This document shows, in pieces, positions 19,023 through 27,119 of a stretch of 49,588 nt of DNA. Position numbers and translations under genes: made by a program. The stretch is from Chamaesiphon sp. 336R_metabinner_41 (lineage in GTDB: Bacteria > Cyanobacteriota > Cyanobacteriia > Cyanobacteriales > Chamaesiphonaceae): contig JANYDE010000053.1 of assembly GCA_025359915.1 (NCBI GenBank), forward strand, positions 1 through 49,588, in the 5' to 3' direction. Below the pieces are notes generated by a model that searched no databases, was not told the origin of the DNA, and saw only the letters and a program-made list of their open reading frames with translations. Numbering within the stretch: the stretch's first letter is position 1; each line of letters starts with the position of its first letter.

Positions 19023-19155
19023 AATGCGTATTTCTAACAACAGTCGATGATGAGATTTAATAGGGCTATGCGATCGCGTAATTTATGATATGCTCGATCT
19101 AACCATGCAGATTACTAAGGGTACCATGTCCGAGATGTGGTCACATTGCTACATT

Positions 19156-19181
19156 CACACATTGTCAAAGTAAAATGTGTG
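19156..19181. promoter_or_regulatory. Inverted repeat in the tig/arsR divergent region, possible operator
   Basis: CACACATT (19156-19163) and AATGTGTG (19174-19181) are perfect 8-bp arms separated by 10 bp, in the 350-bp region between the divergent tig and arsR genes. The size fits a dimeric winged-helix repressor such as ArsR, but binding is only inferred. Nothing else stands out in 19023-19372. Confidence 0.4.
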
Positions 19182-19372
19182 GTCGATCGGCACAATCCGC
19201 CTATTTGATGATAGTCTATATGTCGATCGTTATTAGAAATAAGGATTAAATTTAAGATCGTGATTTTCCTTCGCCCTAGTCATTTCAGACTTTAACTATT
19301 GTATTTGCCTAACACGATCGTAGATCTAGTGCTAAACTATATGCAAAACTTTGAAGATAGAGAGATATCCAG

Positions 19373-19693
19373 ATGCCTTTCGAGCCTAGTTACTTCAAGG
19401 CGGACTTTTTTAAAGTGCTGTCAAATCCGGTGCGGATTCAAATTCTAGATACTTTGCGACAGGACGAACAAAACGTCAACTATATCTCCCAGTATCTAGA
19501 AATAGAAGCTTCGTCAGTGTCGCAGCAGTTGGCGGTACTCCGACGGCTCAATCTGGTCAAGAGTCGCAAACAAGGCAATTTTGTCTTTTACTCAATTTGC
19601 GATCCAGCTATTTTCAAGGTATTAGATGCCGCATTAGAAGTTTTTAACAATCATCTGGTGGAGGTGCGGAACACTTTAGAACAGATGAAATAG
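19373..19693 (+). CDS. ArsR/SmtB-family transcriptional regulator
   Basis: 106-residue winged-helix protein. FFKVLSNPVRIQILDTL is the conserved N-terminal helix, and EIEASSVSQQLAVLRRLNLVKSRKQGNFVFYSI is the recognition helix and wing. No CxC or other metal-binding cysteines are visible (only one Cys, in SICDPAIF), so the classical As/Cd/Zn sensing site is absent. In cyanobacteria similar metal-site-free ArsR genes sit next to SulP-type anion transporter genes. Here the carbonic anhydrase and an isolated STAS domain follow within 1.2 kb, which supports a link to anion or bicarbonate transport. Confidence 0.88.
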   Translation: MPFEPSYFKADFFKVLSNPVRIQILDTLRQDEQNVNYISQYLEIEASSVSQQLAVLRRLNLVKSRKQGNFVFYSICDPAIFKVLDAALEVFNNHLVEVRNTLEQMK

Positions 19694-19734
19694 AACAAAA
19701 AGCAACGGAGTCAAACAGGTGATTCATCGCCAGA

Positions 19735-20439
19735 TTAACTAGTCTGAGTGCGGCGATCTGCTAGATCGCAGTAACGTCCTTGAGCCATTAGATTTGGGAC
19801 GGGAAAACCTTCAGCTTCGAGTGGTACGAAGATACCTTGAGTAGCATTGAAAGCGAAAATCTTCCCTGTTTCAATCTCATATACCCAAGCATAAATAGCG
19901 ATTTTCTGAGCGCGTAATTTCGATCTAACTGCGGGATAAGTAGTTAGATTTTCCACTTGGGATAGTACATTTTCTTCGATCGCTAATCTGAGTAATTCTT
20001 CCCCACTATATTCGGGGTAATTCTCAGACAATAACAACCGAGTAGACTCAGCATGATACTTCAACCAATCGTTAACCAAAGGCAATTTAGATGATAATTC
20101 TTGTAGCTTCAACATCGCTTTCATACTGCCACAATCTGAATGTCCACAGACAACAATATGTTCAACTTTCAGTGATTTGACAGCATATTCGATCGCAGCA
20201 CCCTCACTACTACTGGTATTACTATGAGGCGGAATAATATTTCCTAAGTTACGAATAATAAATAGTTCTCCTGGCTGGGTTTGGGTCAGCAATCCAGGCG
20301 AAACCCTGGAGTCGCAACAAGTGACAAACAGAATTTCTGGGCTTTGGTTATGAGATAAGCTCTCAAACAATTCTTGGTTTCTGGCAAAATAGTTGTTTTG
20401 AAACTCACTTAGTCCCCGAATGATTCGCTTGATTGCCAT
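19735..20439 (-). CDS. Beta-class carbonic anhydrase (CcaA/IcfA-like)
   Basis: Interconverts CO2 and bicarbonate, 234 residues. The zinc ligands are Cys41 (TCCDSR), His100 and Cys103 (CGHSDCG), and the Asp43-Arg45 dyad is intact. RNLGNIIPP and EGAAIEYAV are typical. The sequence and the RIIRGLSEFQNNYF start resemble the carboxysomal CcaA subgroup, but the long C-terminal extension of CcaA is missing. It lies between arsR and the STAS gene, on the opposite strand to both. No signal peptide is seen, so it is cytoplasmic or carboxysomal. I leave the symbol empty because the subgroup is not certain. Confidence 0.92.
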   Translation of the reverse strand: MAIKRIIRGLSEFQNNYFARNQELFESLSHNQSPEILFVTCCDSRVSPGLLTQTQPGELFIIRNLGNIIPPHSNTSSSEGAAIEYAVKSLKVEHIVVCGHSDCGSMKAMLKLQELSSKLPLVNDWLKYHAESTRLLLSENYPEYSGEELLRLAIEENVLSQVENLTTYPAVRSKLRAQKIAIYAWVYEIETGKIFAFNATQGIFVPLEAEGFPVPNLMAQGRYCDLADRRTQTS

Positions 20440-20467
20440 TAGATTTAAAGTAATAATTAGTTTGATA

Positions 20468-20863
20468 ATGTATGAATTAAATATTGCTGTTTATCGGGTA
20501 GATGGCCCTGTATTTTTTGGGGCTGCGGAAAGGTTTGTTACTTTCCTGCGCGACCAACCAGAAGTCAAATATTTAATTCTGCGGTTGCGGTTTGTACCAA
20601 ATATGGATACGACTGGCTTAGTGGCTTTAGAAGATATTTATCATGATTTAGAGCGTCATGATTGCCGCTTACTGCTGACTGGTTTACAGCCCCAAGTTAG
20701 ACAACTATTAGAACGTTCGGGATTATTAAAGACAATTGGCTTATCCAATTGTTTTGAAACAACGACAGATGCTATTTATTCACTTACCCCCTGGATGGAA
20801 TCAAGTATTCAATATTTAAACGATGATTTTAAATCGCTGGAATTGAGGGAATTACAGGAATGA
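20468..20863 (+). CDS. Isolated STAS-domain protein, probable C-terminal remnant of a SulP transporter
   Basis: 131 residues from ATG 20468: LNIAVYRVDGPVFFGAAERF, LRLRFVPNMDTTGLVALEDI, CRLLLTGLQPQVRQLLERSGL. This pattern is the C-terminal STAS domain of SulP anion/bicarbonate permeases (VYR-x-DGPlFFGaa is typical). The transmembrane part of some 400 residues is absent. Upstream lies the start of the carbonic anhydrase gene on the other strand, with 28 bp between the two start codons. No strong ribosome binding site is visible. It may be a decayed transporter gene or a functional stand-alone STAS regulator. Confidence 0.75.
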   Translation: MYELNIAVYRVDGPVFFGAAERFVTFLRDQPEVKYLILRLRFVPNMDTTGLVALEDIYHDLERHDCRLLLTGLQPQVRQLLERSGLLKTIGLSNCFETTTDAIYSLTPWMESSIQYLNDDFKSLELRELQE

Positions 20864-21130
20864 TTTTAGAATAACTATATGCCATCTTAGAAATAGTCCA
20901 GCGTGAAATAAATAATCTTGAATTCATCTAAAAATCATGAAGAATATTGCGGTTCTTCAAAGACATCGAAAAATTTTGCTTTCTTAAGCAGACGCTGTAA
21001 TTTGTCGATCGATCAATTAGATCGTCACTTAAAAATTAAGCGGTATCGTCAATAGCAAAAGCAGCACCCATCAGGTCTAAAACCTTGTCTTTGAAGGTGA
21101 TACCAAATTAAATTGAGTAGATGACAGATT

Positions 21131-21219
21131 GGCTCCTCCCCTTTATAAGGGGATGTTGTCTTGACGCGCTAAACCCTCGGGAAACCCGAGGAGCGCGCGT
21201 CGCTGGGTGGGGTAGATAT
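21131..21219. repeat. MITE-like repeat carrying an inserted hairpin element
   Basis: The 464-bp gap 20864-21327 has no gene. CTCCCCTTTATAAGGGG followed, after the inserted element at 21158-21202, by CTGGGTGGGGTAGATAT looks like one arm set of the same CCCC/GGGG-rich repeat family seen at 22824-22898 and 37343-37574. Confidence 0.6.
21158..21202 (+). repeat. Small mobile hairpin element, copy 4 (short form, 45 bp)
   Basis: Begins GTCTTGACGCGCT, has a CCTCGGG-AAA-CCCGAGG core and ends GCGCGCGTCG. It aligns end to end with the copy at 24098-24142. The bases that differ in the stem (CG:CG here, TT:AA there; C:G here, G:C there) keep the pairing. The flanks are TT and CT, so the target duplication is imperfect here. 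Confidence 0.75.
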
Positions 21220-21327
21220 CTGTCGCTTTAATTCAATCGATTGGGATGACAAGTTTTTGAATTGCAGTATAAATCCCCATTGCAAAAATGACCGTCTGTC
21301 TTCTACCATCGTTAGAATTACTAAAAT

Positions 21328-21639
21328 ATGGGTAAAATTAGTTTAAAAGTCGTGCCATCTTCTTCTAGAGATTCGATTGTAGGGTGGCTGGGTGAATCAT
21401 TGAAGATTAAAGTAAAGGCTCCGCCGGAAAAAGGTAAAGCTAATGCTGCGGTAATTGATTTAATCGCTGCCAAATTAGGTATAGACAAGCGATCGATCTC
21501 AATCTTTAGTGGTGAATTATCTTCGTTAAAAATATTAGAAATCGATGGTTTAGATGATGCTCAGATTTTAGAGGCGATCGATCGATCTGAAAACAGCAAC
21601 GCACCACACCGCACCAGCAACACCCAAAATTCCGAGTAA
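21328..21639 (+). CDS. DUF167 (YggU) family protein
   Basis: 103-residue cytoplasmic protein. SLKVVPSSSRDSIVGWLGESLKIKVKAPPEKGKANAAVIDLIA is the family signature (VxPxAxxxxI and KVxAPPxxGKAN). The conserved core ends near residue 85; the last 15 residues (Asn/Thr/Ser rich) look variable. The function of DUF167 is unknown. It lies 134 bp upstream of asd in the same direction and may be co-transcribed. Confidence 0.88.
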   Translation: MGKISLKVVPSSSRDSIVGWLGESLKIKVKAPPEKGKANAAVIDLIAAKLGIDKRSISIFSGELSSLKILEIDGLDDAQILEAIDRSENSNAPHRTSNTQNSE

Positions 21640-21773
21640 CATCATTTGTCTGGCACTACTGACGATCGAAGATGGGAGTAAATATTTGGATTCGATCGAA
21701 TAGATCCTAAACTATCGAGTAGAATTAGATTTAGATCGCTTCATAACTATCGATACCAGTGGAGGTAGCTTTC

Positions 21774-22799
21774 TTGTCTGATTCATATCGGGTTGCAATT
21801 TTAGGAGCAACAGGTGCCGTCGGTACGGAATTAATCGAACTATTAGCCAGTCGCAATTTTCCGATTGCCGAGCTTAAACTATTTGCGTCGCCAAAGTCCG
21901 CAGGTACAAAGTTAAAGTTTCGAGGTGAGGAAATTACGGTAGAGACTGTCGGGGAGAAATCTTTTGACGGGATTGATATTGTCTTAGCCTCCGCTGGCGG
22001 TTCGACATCAAAGGCTTTAGCAGCTCAAGTAGTCGCTGCTGGCGCGGTGATGATTGATAATTCCAGTGCGTTTCGGATGCTTCCCGATGTACCGTTAATC
22101 ATTCCTGAAGTCAATCCTGAAGCCGCAGAGCATCATCAAGGCATTATCGCCAATCCCAACTGTACGACGATTTTAATGGCGGTAGCAGTCTACCCGCTCC
22201 ACCAAATTCAACCGATTCAACGCATCGTAGCCGCGACTTATCAGTCAGCTAGTGGCGCAGGTGCGCGAGCAATGGCGGAAGTCGAAACTCAGAGTCGGGA
22301 TATTCTCGATGGTAAAACACCCAAACCGGAAATTTTCCCCTATCCGTTAGCATTTAATTTATTTCCCCACAATACCCCGATCGACGAACATGGGTATTGT
22401 GAAGAAGAGATGAAAATGGTCAACGAAACTCGGAAGATTTTCGGTACGCCAGATTTACGAGTCACTGCTACGTGTATTCGTGTTCCGGTACTCCGTGCCC
22501 ACTCGGAAGCCATTAACCTCGAATTTGCCAAACCGTTCGATCCAGATACGGCTCGATCGATCTTAGCGACTGCTCCTGGTGTAAAATTAGTAGAAGACTG
22601 GAAAAATAATTACTTTCCGATGCCGATCGATGCTTCGGGCAAAGATGACGTATTAGTCGGACGGATTCGTCAGGATATTTCTCATGCGAATGGGTTGGAG
22701 CTATGGCTCTGCGGCGATCAAATCCGCAAGGGTGCAGCGTTGAATGCGGTGCAGATTGCTGAATTATTGATTGAGAAAAATTGGCTTAAACAGAAGTAG
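21774..22799 (+). CDS. asd: Aspartate-semialdehyde dehydrogenase
   Basis: Reduces aspartyl phosphate to aspartate semialdehyde with NADPH, the branch point to lysine/diaminopimelate, threonine and methionine. 341 residues. RVAILGATGAVGTELIELL is the dinucleotide-binding start, ANPNCTTI carries catalytic Cys130, YQSASGAG follows, and the substrate-binding Arg and catalytic His blocks (CIRVPVLRAHSE) are present. The start is decided by a strong Shine-Dalgarno GGAGGT (21761-21766) seven bases before TTG 21774; the GTG at 21759 would lie in front of that site. dapA, the next enzyme of the pathway, follows 340 bp downstream. Confidence 0.95.
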   Translation: MSDSYRVAILGATGAVGTELIELLASRNFPIAELKLFASPKSAGTKLKFRGEEITVETVGEKSFDGIDIVLASAGGSTSKALAAQVVAAGAVMIDNSSAFRMLPDVPLIIPEVNPEAAEHHQGIIANPNCTTILMAVAVYPLHQIQPIQRIVAATYQSASGAGARAMAEVETQSRDILDGKTPKPEIFPYPLAFNLFPHNTPIDEHGYCEEEMKMVNETRKIFGTPDLRVTATCIRVPVLRAHSEAINLEFAKPFDPDTARSILATAPGVKLVEDWKNNYFPMPIDASGKDDVLVGRIRQDISHANGLELWLCGDQIRKGAALNAVQIAELLIEKNWLKQK

Positions 22800-22823
22800 A
22801 TGGTTTGATTGGTGTCGGAGATC

Positions 22824-22898
22824 TTTACCCCCAACCCCCTTATAAAGGGGGCTTTCCGGCTCCCTCCCCTTGGAAAGGGGAGGGCTGGGGTGGGGTAA
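22824..22898. repeat. CCCC/GGGG-rich MITE-like repeat after asd
   Basis: TTTACCCCC at the left and GGGGTAAA at the right are terminal inverted repeats. Inside are two palindromes, CCCCCTTATAAAGGGGG and CTCCCCTTGGAAAGGGGAG. It is of the same type as the elements at 21131 and 37343. It could also terminate the asd transcript. Confidence 0.7.
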
Positions 22899-22987
22899 AA
22901 ATCTACGCAGCTAATCAAGCATCATTTGGATGGACAGAGCGATATTGAAACCCAACATCCAAAACGTCAAATATTACTGGTGGGGTT

Positions 22988-23101
22988 GGGCGGGTTTGAA
23001 TGAGATTTATAGTTCATTCGTGATTGATAGCATAAAGCGGATGCGTTCCGGTCGGGTTCCCCGACCATGGAAACGCACCAAGCACCCGCCCCTACAGATC
23101 C
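22988..23101. repeat. Dispersed GGGCGGGTTT inverted-repeat element, copy B
   Basis: GGGCGGGTTT (22988-22997) and ACCCGCCCCTACAGATCC (23084-23101) frame about 114 bp. The right end is identical to copy A before rsmH (13628-13645). Inside, GGTCGGG-TTC-CCCGACC (23050-23066) is a further hairpin. Confidence 0.75.
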
Positions 23102-23106
23102 GATGA

Positions 23107-23133
23107 TTTCCCTTTCCCCTTTCCCCTTTCCCC
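23107..23133 (+). repeat. Pyrimidine heptamer repeat (TTTCCCC) before dapA
   Basis: One TTTCCC and three TTTCCCC units end 6 bp before the dapA ATG. They occupy the place of a Shine-Dalgarno sequence, which is not seen. Confidence 0.85.
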
Positions 23134-23139
23134 TAACCT

Positions 23140-24024
23140 ATGACAATTGATTTCGGACGAGTCATCACAGCAATGGTTACACCCTTCGACAGCGAGGGGA
23201 ATGTCCACTATGCAGAAGCAGAGAGATTAGCGGCGTATTTAGCCGACAATGGTTCTGATGGAATCGTCGTCTGTGGAACGACGGGGGAATCGCCAACATT
23301 GAGTTGGGATGAAGAATATCAACTATTTCAAGTCGTTCAAAAAGCTGTCGCTGGGAAAGCCAAAGTAATTGCCGGAACTGGATCGAATTCTACCAGTGAA
23401 GCGATCGAAGCCACCCAAAAAGCTGCTAAACTAGGAGTAGATGGCAGCCTCCAAGTAGTGCCCTACTATAATAAGCCGCCGCAAAGTGGTCTGTATCAGC
23501 ATTTCGCCGCGATCGCTTCAGCATGTGACCTACCGATGATGCTCTACAATATTCCTGGGCGCACAGGACAACAGCTAGAGCCAGACACAATTGCTAAACT
23601 AGCTAAATTAGACACAATTGTTGCAATCAAAGAATCCACGGGTAATCTAGATATAGCGAGTCAAATTCGCAGCCTTACCCCGCCAGATTTTGCGATTTAT
23701 TCAGGTGATGACTCCTTAACCCTCCCAATCCTATCAGTAGGCGGTGTCGGAGTCGTCAGCGTTGCCAGTCATTTAGTTGGAAACCAAATCCAGGCAATGA
23801 TTTCAGCATTTACATCCGGTCAAAATCAGGTAGCAACTCAACTCCACATCCAAATGTTACCACTGTTCAAAGGTCTATTTTTCGCCCCCAACCCCATGCC
23901 GATTAAAGCCGCTCTCAAACTCCAAGGCTGGGAAGTAGGCTCACTCCGCCTCCCCATGTGCGAATTACCCGCAGAATCATTACCCCAACTCCAACAGCTT
24001 CTTCAACAACAAGGCTTAATTTAA
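23140..24024 (+). CDS. dapA: 4-hydroxy-tetrahydrodipicolinate synthase
   Basis: Condenses pyruvate with aspartate semialdehyde (the Asd product) in lysine and peptidoglycan precursor synthesis. 294 residues, normal length. Motifs seen are [13 protein letters not shown] (Thr47-Thr48), [17 protein letters not shown] with Tyr136, and the Schiff-base Lys164 in IKESTGNL. The ATG at 23140 lacks a Shine-Dalgarno and directly follows a pyrimidine heptamer array, so translation may depend on another mechanism. rnj is next downstream, an order that recurs in cyanobacteria. Confidence 0.96.
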   Translation: MTIDFGRVITAMVTPFDSEGNVHYAEAERLAAYLADNGSDGIVVCGTTGESPTLSWDEEYQLFQVVQKAVAGKAKVIAGTGSNSTSEAIEATQKAAKLGVDGSLQVVPYYNKPPQSGLYQHFAAIASACDLPMMLYNIPGRTGQQLEPDTIAKLAKLDTIVAIKESTGNLDIASQIRSLTPPDFAIYSGDDSLTLPILSVGGVGVVSVASHLVGNQIQAMISAFTSGQNQVATQLHIQMLPLFKGLFFAPNPMPIKAALKLQGWEVGSLRLPMCELPAESLPQLQQLLQQQGLI

Positions 24025-24070
24025 TCGATAAATAATACTCTCTGAAAGCCTAGCATTTACCACTCACAAA

Positions 24071-24152
24071 TAACCTCTCTGCGTCCTCTGCGCCTCTGTC
24101 TTGATTCGCTATACCGTCGGGGTACCCGACGAGCGCGAATCGCTGCGGTTAA
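24071..24152 (+). repeat. CTCTGCGTCCTCTGCGCCTCTGCGGTT repeat split by a hairpin element
   Basis: CCTCTCTGCGTCCTCTGCGCC ends in TCT at 24097 and resumes as CTGCGGTTA at 24143. Joining the two gives the widely dispersed bacterial repeat of this type. The intervening 45 bp are the small mobile hairpin element. Confidence 0.75.
24098..24142 (+). repeat. Small mobile hairpin element, copy 3 (short form, 45 bp)
   Basis: Begins GTCTTGATTCGCT, has a CGTCGGG-GTA-CCCGACG core and ends GCGCGAATCG. It is flanked by CT on both sides (24096-24097 and 24143-24144), a candidate 2-bp target duplication within the interrupted repeat. Confidence 0.8.
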
Positions 24153-24745
24153 AAAAAAGATCGGAAGAACGGGTATATTGACACCCAAAATATTGACCGA
24201 TCGCCGATATTATGATACAACTAAGGTAACGAGAAAAAATTGTCAATTAGCTCAGAAACCGCCAGGTTAAAATTTGACAAATAAATAGCAGAAGCTGAGT
24301 CGGTAAGATTGGATTAGAATCCATTAAATTCTAGAAATACCGCAAGTCGATCGGACGGTGACAAACCAGGTCTTAGTACTTACGATCTACGTCGGTGTTA
24401 GATACAAATATTCAGTTAGTTTAATCATAGCCAGTGCAAATTTCCAGCGCATAGTTTCAGCTTGTTAGCGAGTTATATTATTTTGATTAAGGCTTGAGGG
24501 TAGAGCGTTATAGCAACTACCTGTCGATCTTTTCGTTTACGTTGTAGATCAAATTAGAAAAAGTAATCTAACTTGCGATTCTCCCAGTGAGAAGCTCTCG
24601 GGAACGAAATCACTGCCATGGTTATTCAAAATCTTCGCTCTTAACTAATCGGCAATACAGCTAACTGAGTAAAATCGCTGCGATTAGTTAATCGAAATCA
24701 TCAGTTTTGTCCAACAATTTATTCAATCTATCTTTAGTTATCTAA
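24153..24745 (+). other. Long leader region of the rnj gene
   Basis: About 590 bp without a coding frame. It is AT-rich after 24160 and contains short inverted repeats such as GGATTAGAATCC (near 24310) and TTGTAGATC/GATCTACG pairs, but no motif I can name. RNase J genes often autoregulate through their 5' UTR, so a long regulatory leader is plausible. No promoter could be assigned with confidence. Confidence 0.35.
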
Positions 24746-26632
24746 ATGCGTCCAATCATTAAATCGTCCGTGGCACCAGCAGTTAAAAAGAATCCTAACG
24801 AACCTACACTCAAAATCATCCCATTGGGTGGTTTGCATGAGATTGGTAAAAATACTTGCGTCTTTGAAATCAACGACGAAATCTTATTATTAGATGCTGG
24901 ATTAGCTTTTCCTACCGATGGAATGCACGGTATCAATATCGTCTTGCCAGATATGACTTATCTGCGCGAAAATCAGCATAAAATCAAAGGGATGATCGTC
25001 ACCCACGGACATGAAGATCATATCGGTGGTATCCCTTATCACCTCAAGCAATTTGATATCCCAATTATCTATGGCCCTCGCCTCGCGATGGCTCTATTGC
25101 AAGGTAAATTAGAAGAAGCTGGGGTAGCTGACCGCACTAAAATCAAGACAGTCGCGCCGCGTGATATCGTCAGAATTGGCGAATCATTCTTCGTCGAGTT
25201 TATCAGAAATACTCACTCGATCGCTGATAGCTTTACAGTCGCACTCCATACTCCCGTTGGCGTAGTAATTCACACTGGAGACTTCAAATTCGACCATACC
25301 CCAGTGGATGGCGAGGCGTATGACTACGCTAAACTAGCCGAGCATGGCGAAAAAGGTGTGTTGTGTCTAATCAGTGACTCCACCAACTCCGAAATACCTG
25401 GATTCACACCATCCGAGCGTTCCGTATTCCCCAACCTCGAACGGTTTATCAGTACGGCGAAAGGACGAGTAATGGTAACAACATTCTCATCCTCCGTTCA
25501 CCGGATCAACATGACGATCGAGATCGCCATGAAGTACAATCGTAAAGTCTGCGTTGTTGGTCGATCGATGCTCAATGTCATCGCTCATGCTCGGAACCTC
25601 GGCTATATCAATTGTCCCGATAACGTCTTTGAGCCACTTCAATCAGCAAACCATCTCCCTGATAATCAAGTCCTGGTATTAACTACTGGCTCCCAGGGTG
25701 AAACTCTCGCCGCGATGACTCGGATTGCGAATGGTCAACATCGCCAAGTGAAGATCCGCAAGGGCGACACAATTCTGTTCTCAGCGAACCCAATTCCAGG
25801 CAACACCATCGCCGTAGTCAACACCATTGACAAATTGATGATGCAGGGTGCTAACGTCATCTACGGACGCGATAAGGGCATTCACGTTTCTGGACATGGT
25901 TGTCAGGAAGATCAAAAACTGATGTTAAGTCTGACTCGTCCTAAATACTTTATCCCAGTTCACGGCGAACACCGGATGTTAATTAAACATTCTCAAACCG
26001 CTCAAAGTACCGGAATTCCCGCCGAGAATATGGTAATCATCGATAACGGTGATATCGTCGAACTGACTGAAAATAGTATCTGTAAAGCTGGTAAAGTACC
26101 TTCAGGTATTCAACTAGTCGATAATGCGGGTATCGTCCACGACCAAGCACAGGTCATGGAAGAACGCAAACAGCTTGCTGGTGATGGTGTCGTAACTGTT
26201 GCGCTAGCGATCGGATTAGATGGTAAGATGATGGTCAAACCTCAGGTTAATCTCCGAGGGGTGGTGACTGCTGTAGATCAGTCATTAATTGCTGCATTAA
26301 TTCAAAAAACGATCGAGAATTGCTTGATCGATCGTTGGGACAGATTCGCTCGTACATTTGAATCTGGTCAAAGTGAGATAGACTGGGCAGGTCTCCAAGC
26401 CGAGTTAGAATCTTCCCTCCAACGGTTAGTCCGGCGCGAGTTGCAAAGTAAGCCACTATTGGTATTGATGATGCAAACTCCAGAGGACGATTCTACTCCT
26501 CGCAAGGCTAGCATTCCAGTTAGTGCTGGTGTAGGCGTAGGCGTTCCAGTCGGTGCTGCTGCTGGTTCTAGCCCTAGTCTCGCCCCAATCGGTCGTCGCA
26601 AACAACGTTCGACGGCAAAAGCTGGAGCTTAG
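24746..26632 (+). CDS. rnj: Ribonuclease J
   Basis: Metallo-beta-lactamase / beta-CASP ribonuclease of 628 residues with 5'-3' exo- and endonuclease activity on RNA. The zinc motif HGHEDH is at 87-92, the second ligand block is VIHTGDFKFDH, the beta-CASP part includes DSTNSEIPGFTPSE and LTTGSQGE, and the late HVSGHGCQEDQKLML / FIPVHGEHRML histidines are present. The family length is about 550; here a C-terminal tail of some 60 residues (VGVGVPVGAAAGSSPSLAPIG) is low complexity and basic at the end, as in other cyanobacterial RNase J. It is followed by two hairpin terminators. Confidence 0.94.
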   Translation: MRPIIKSSVAPAVKKNPNEPTLKIIPLGGLHEIGKNTCVFEINDEILLLDAGLAFPTDGMHGINIVLPDMTYLRENQHKIKGMIVTHGHEDHIGGIPYHLKQFDIPIIYGPRLAMALLQGKLEEAGVADRTKIKTVAPRDIVRIGESFFVEFIRNTHSIADSFTVALHTPVGVVIHTGDFKFDHTPVDGEAYDYAKLAEHGEKGVLCLISDSTNSEIPGFTPSERSVFPNLERFISTAKGRVMVTTFSSSVHRINMTIEIAMKYNRKVCVVGRSMLNVIAHARNLGYINCPDNVFEPLQSANHLPDNQVLVLTTGSQGETLAAMTRIANGQHRQVKIRKGDTILFSANPIPGNTIAVVNTIDKLMMQGANVIYGRDKGIHVSGHGCQEDQKLMLSLTRPKYFIPVHGEHRMLIKHSQTAQSTGIPAENMVIIDNGDIVELTENSICKAGKVPSGIQLVDNAGIVHDQAQVMEERKQLAGDGVVTVALAIGLDGKMMVKPQVNLRGVVTAVDQSLIAALIQKTIENCLIDRWDRFARTFESGQSEIDWAGLQAELESSLQRLVRRELQSKPLLVLMMQTPEDDSTPRKASIPVSAGVGVGVPVGAAAGSSPSLAPIGRRKQRSTAKAGA

Positions 26633-26661
26633 ATTTAGTCAAAGTTAGAATTAAATAAGAT

Positions 26662-26700
26662 AAAAATGAATCAAATCGATCGCGATCTGGTTCATTTTTT
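26662..26700 (+). terminator. Terminator after rnj
   Basis: AAAAATGAA (26662-26670) pairs with TTCATTTTT (26691-26699) around a CGATCGCG-containing inner stem, ending in a T-run, 30 bp after the rnj stop codon. Confidence 0.75.
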
Positions 26701-26744
26701 GGTGTTTTGGAATAGCAAGGAACTCAAATAGGATCGCTATAGAC

Positions 26745-26786
26745 AACAAAACTACCTTCAGTAATGCTGTAAAGGTAGTTTTTGTT
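26745..26786 (+). terminator. Second strong hairpin terminator
   Basis: AACAAAACTACCTT (26745-26758) pairs with AAGGTAGTTTTTGTT (26772-26786) with one bulged T. It may serve as a back-up terminator or end a small transcript that begins after the first one. The rest of 26787-27119 shows no gene; it presumably holds the promoter of the PadR gene. Confidence 0.75.
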
Positions 26787-27119
26787 ATCCACGGCATATC
26801 TCGGTGAAAATAGCCAATTACTTTAGTCACGATCTAAATAGGTAATATAGTCCTACCTCGATTGGGCTGAATCTATAACAATAGATAGATGTGGGCATAG
26901 GGGTAGAACTAATAAGCTAGATCGATAGCAGTTAAAGATACATCAAAATAGCAAATATCTTCTCTTACTAAAGAAAGGTAGACGAGAACATAAATTAACT
27001 CAATCTACTTAAACAACTACGGCGATCACTCTTGGTGCTGGATTAAGATTCTATCAGAGTGTAAAGCAAAGGGAGAGTATCCCGATAGACAATTTATTGA
27101 GGATCTGGAGCAAGTATTA

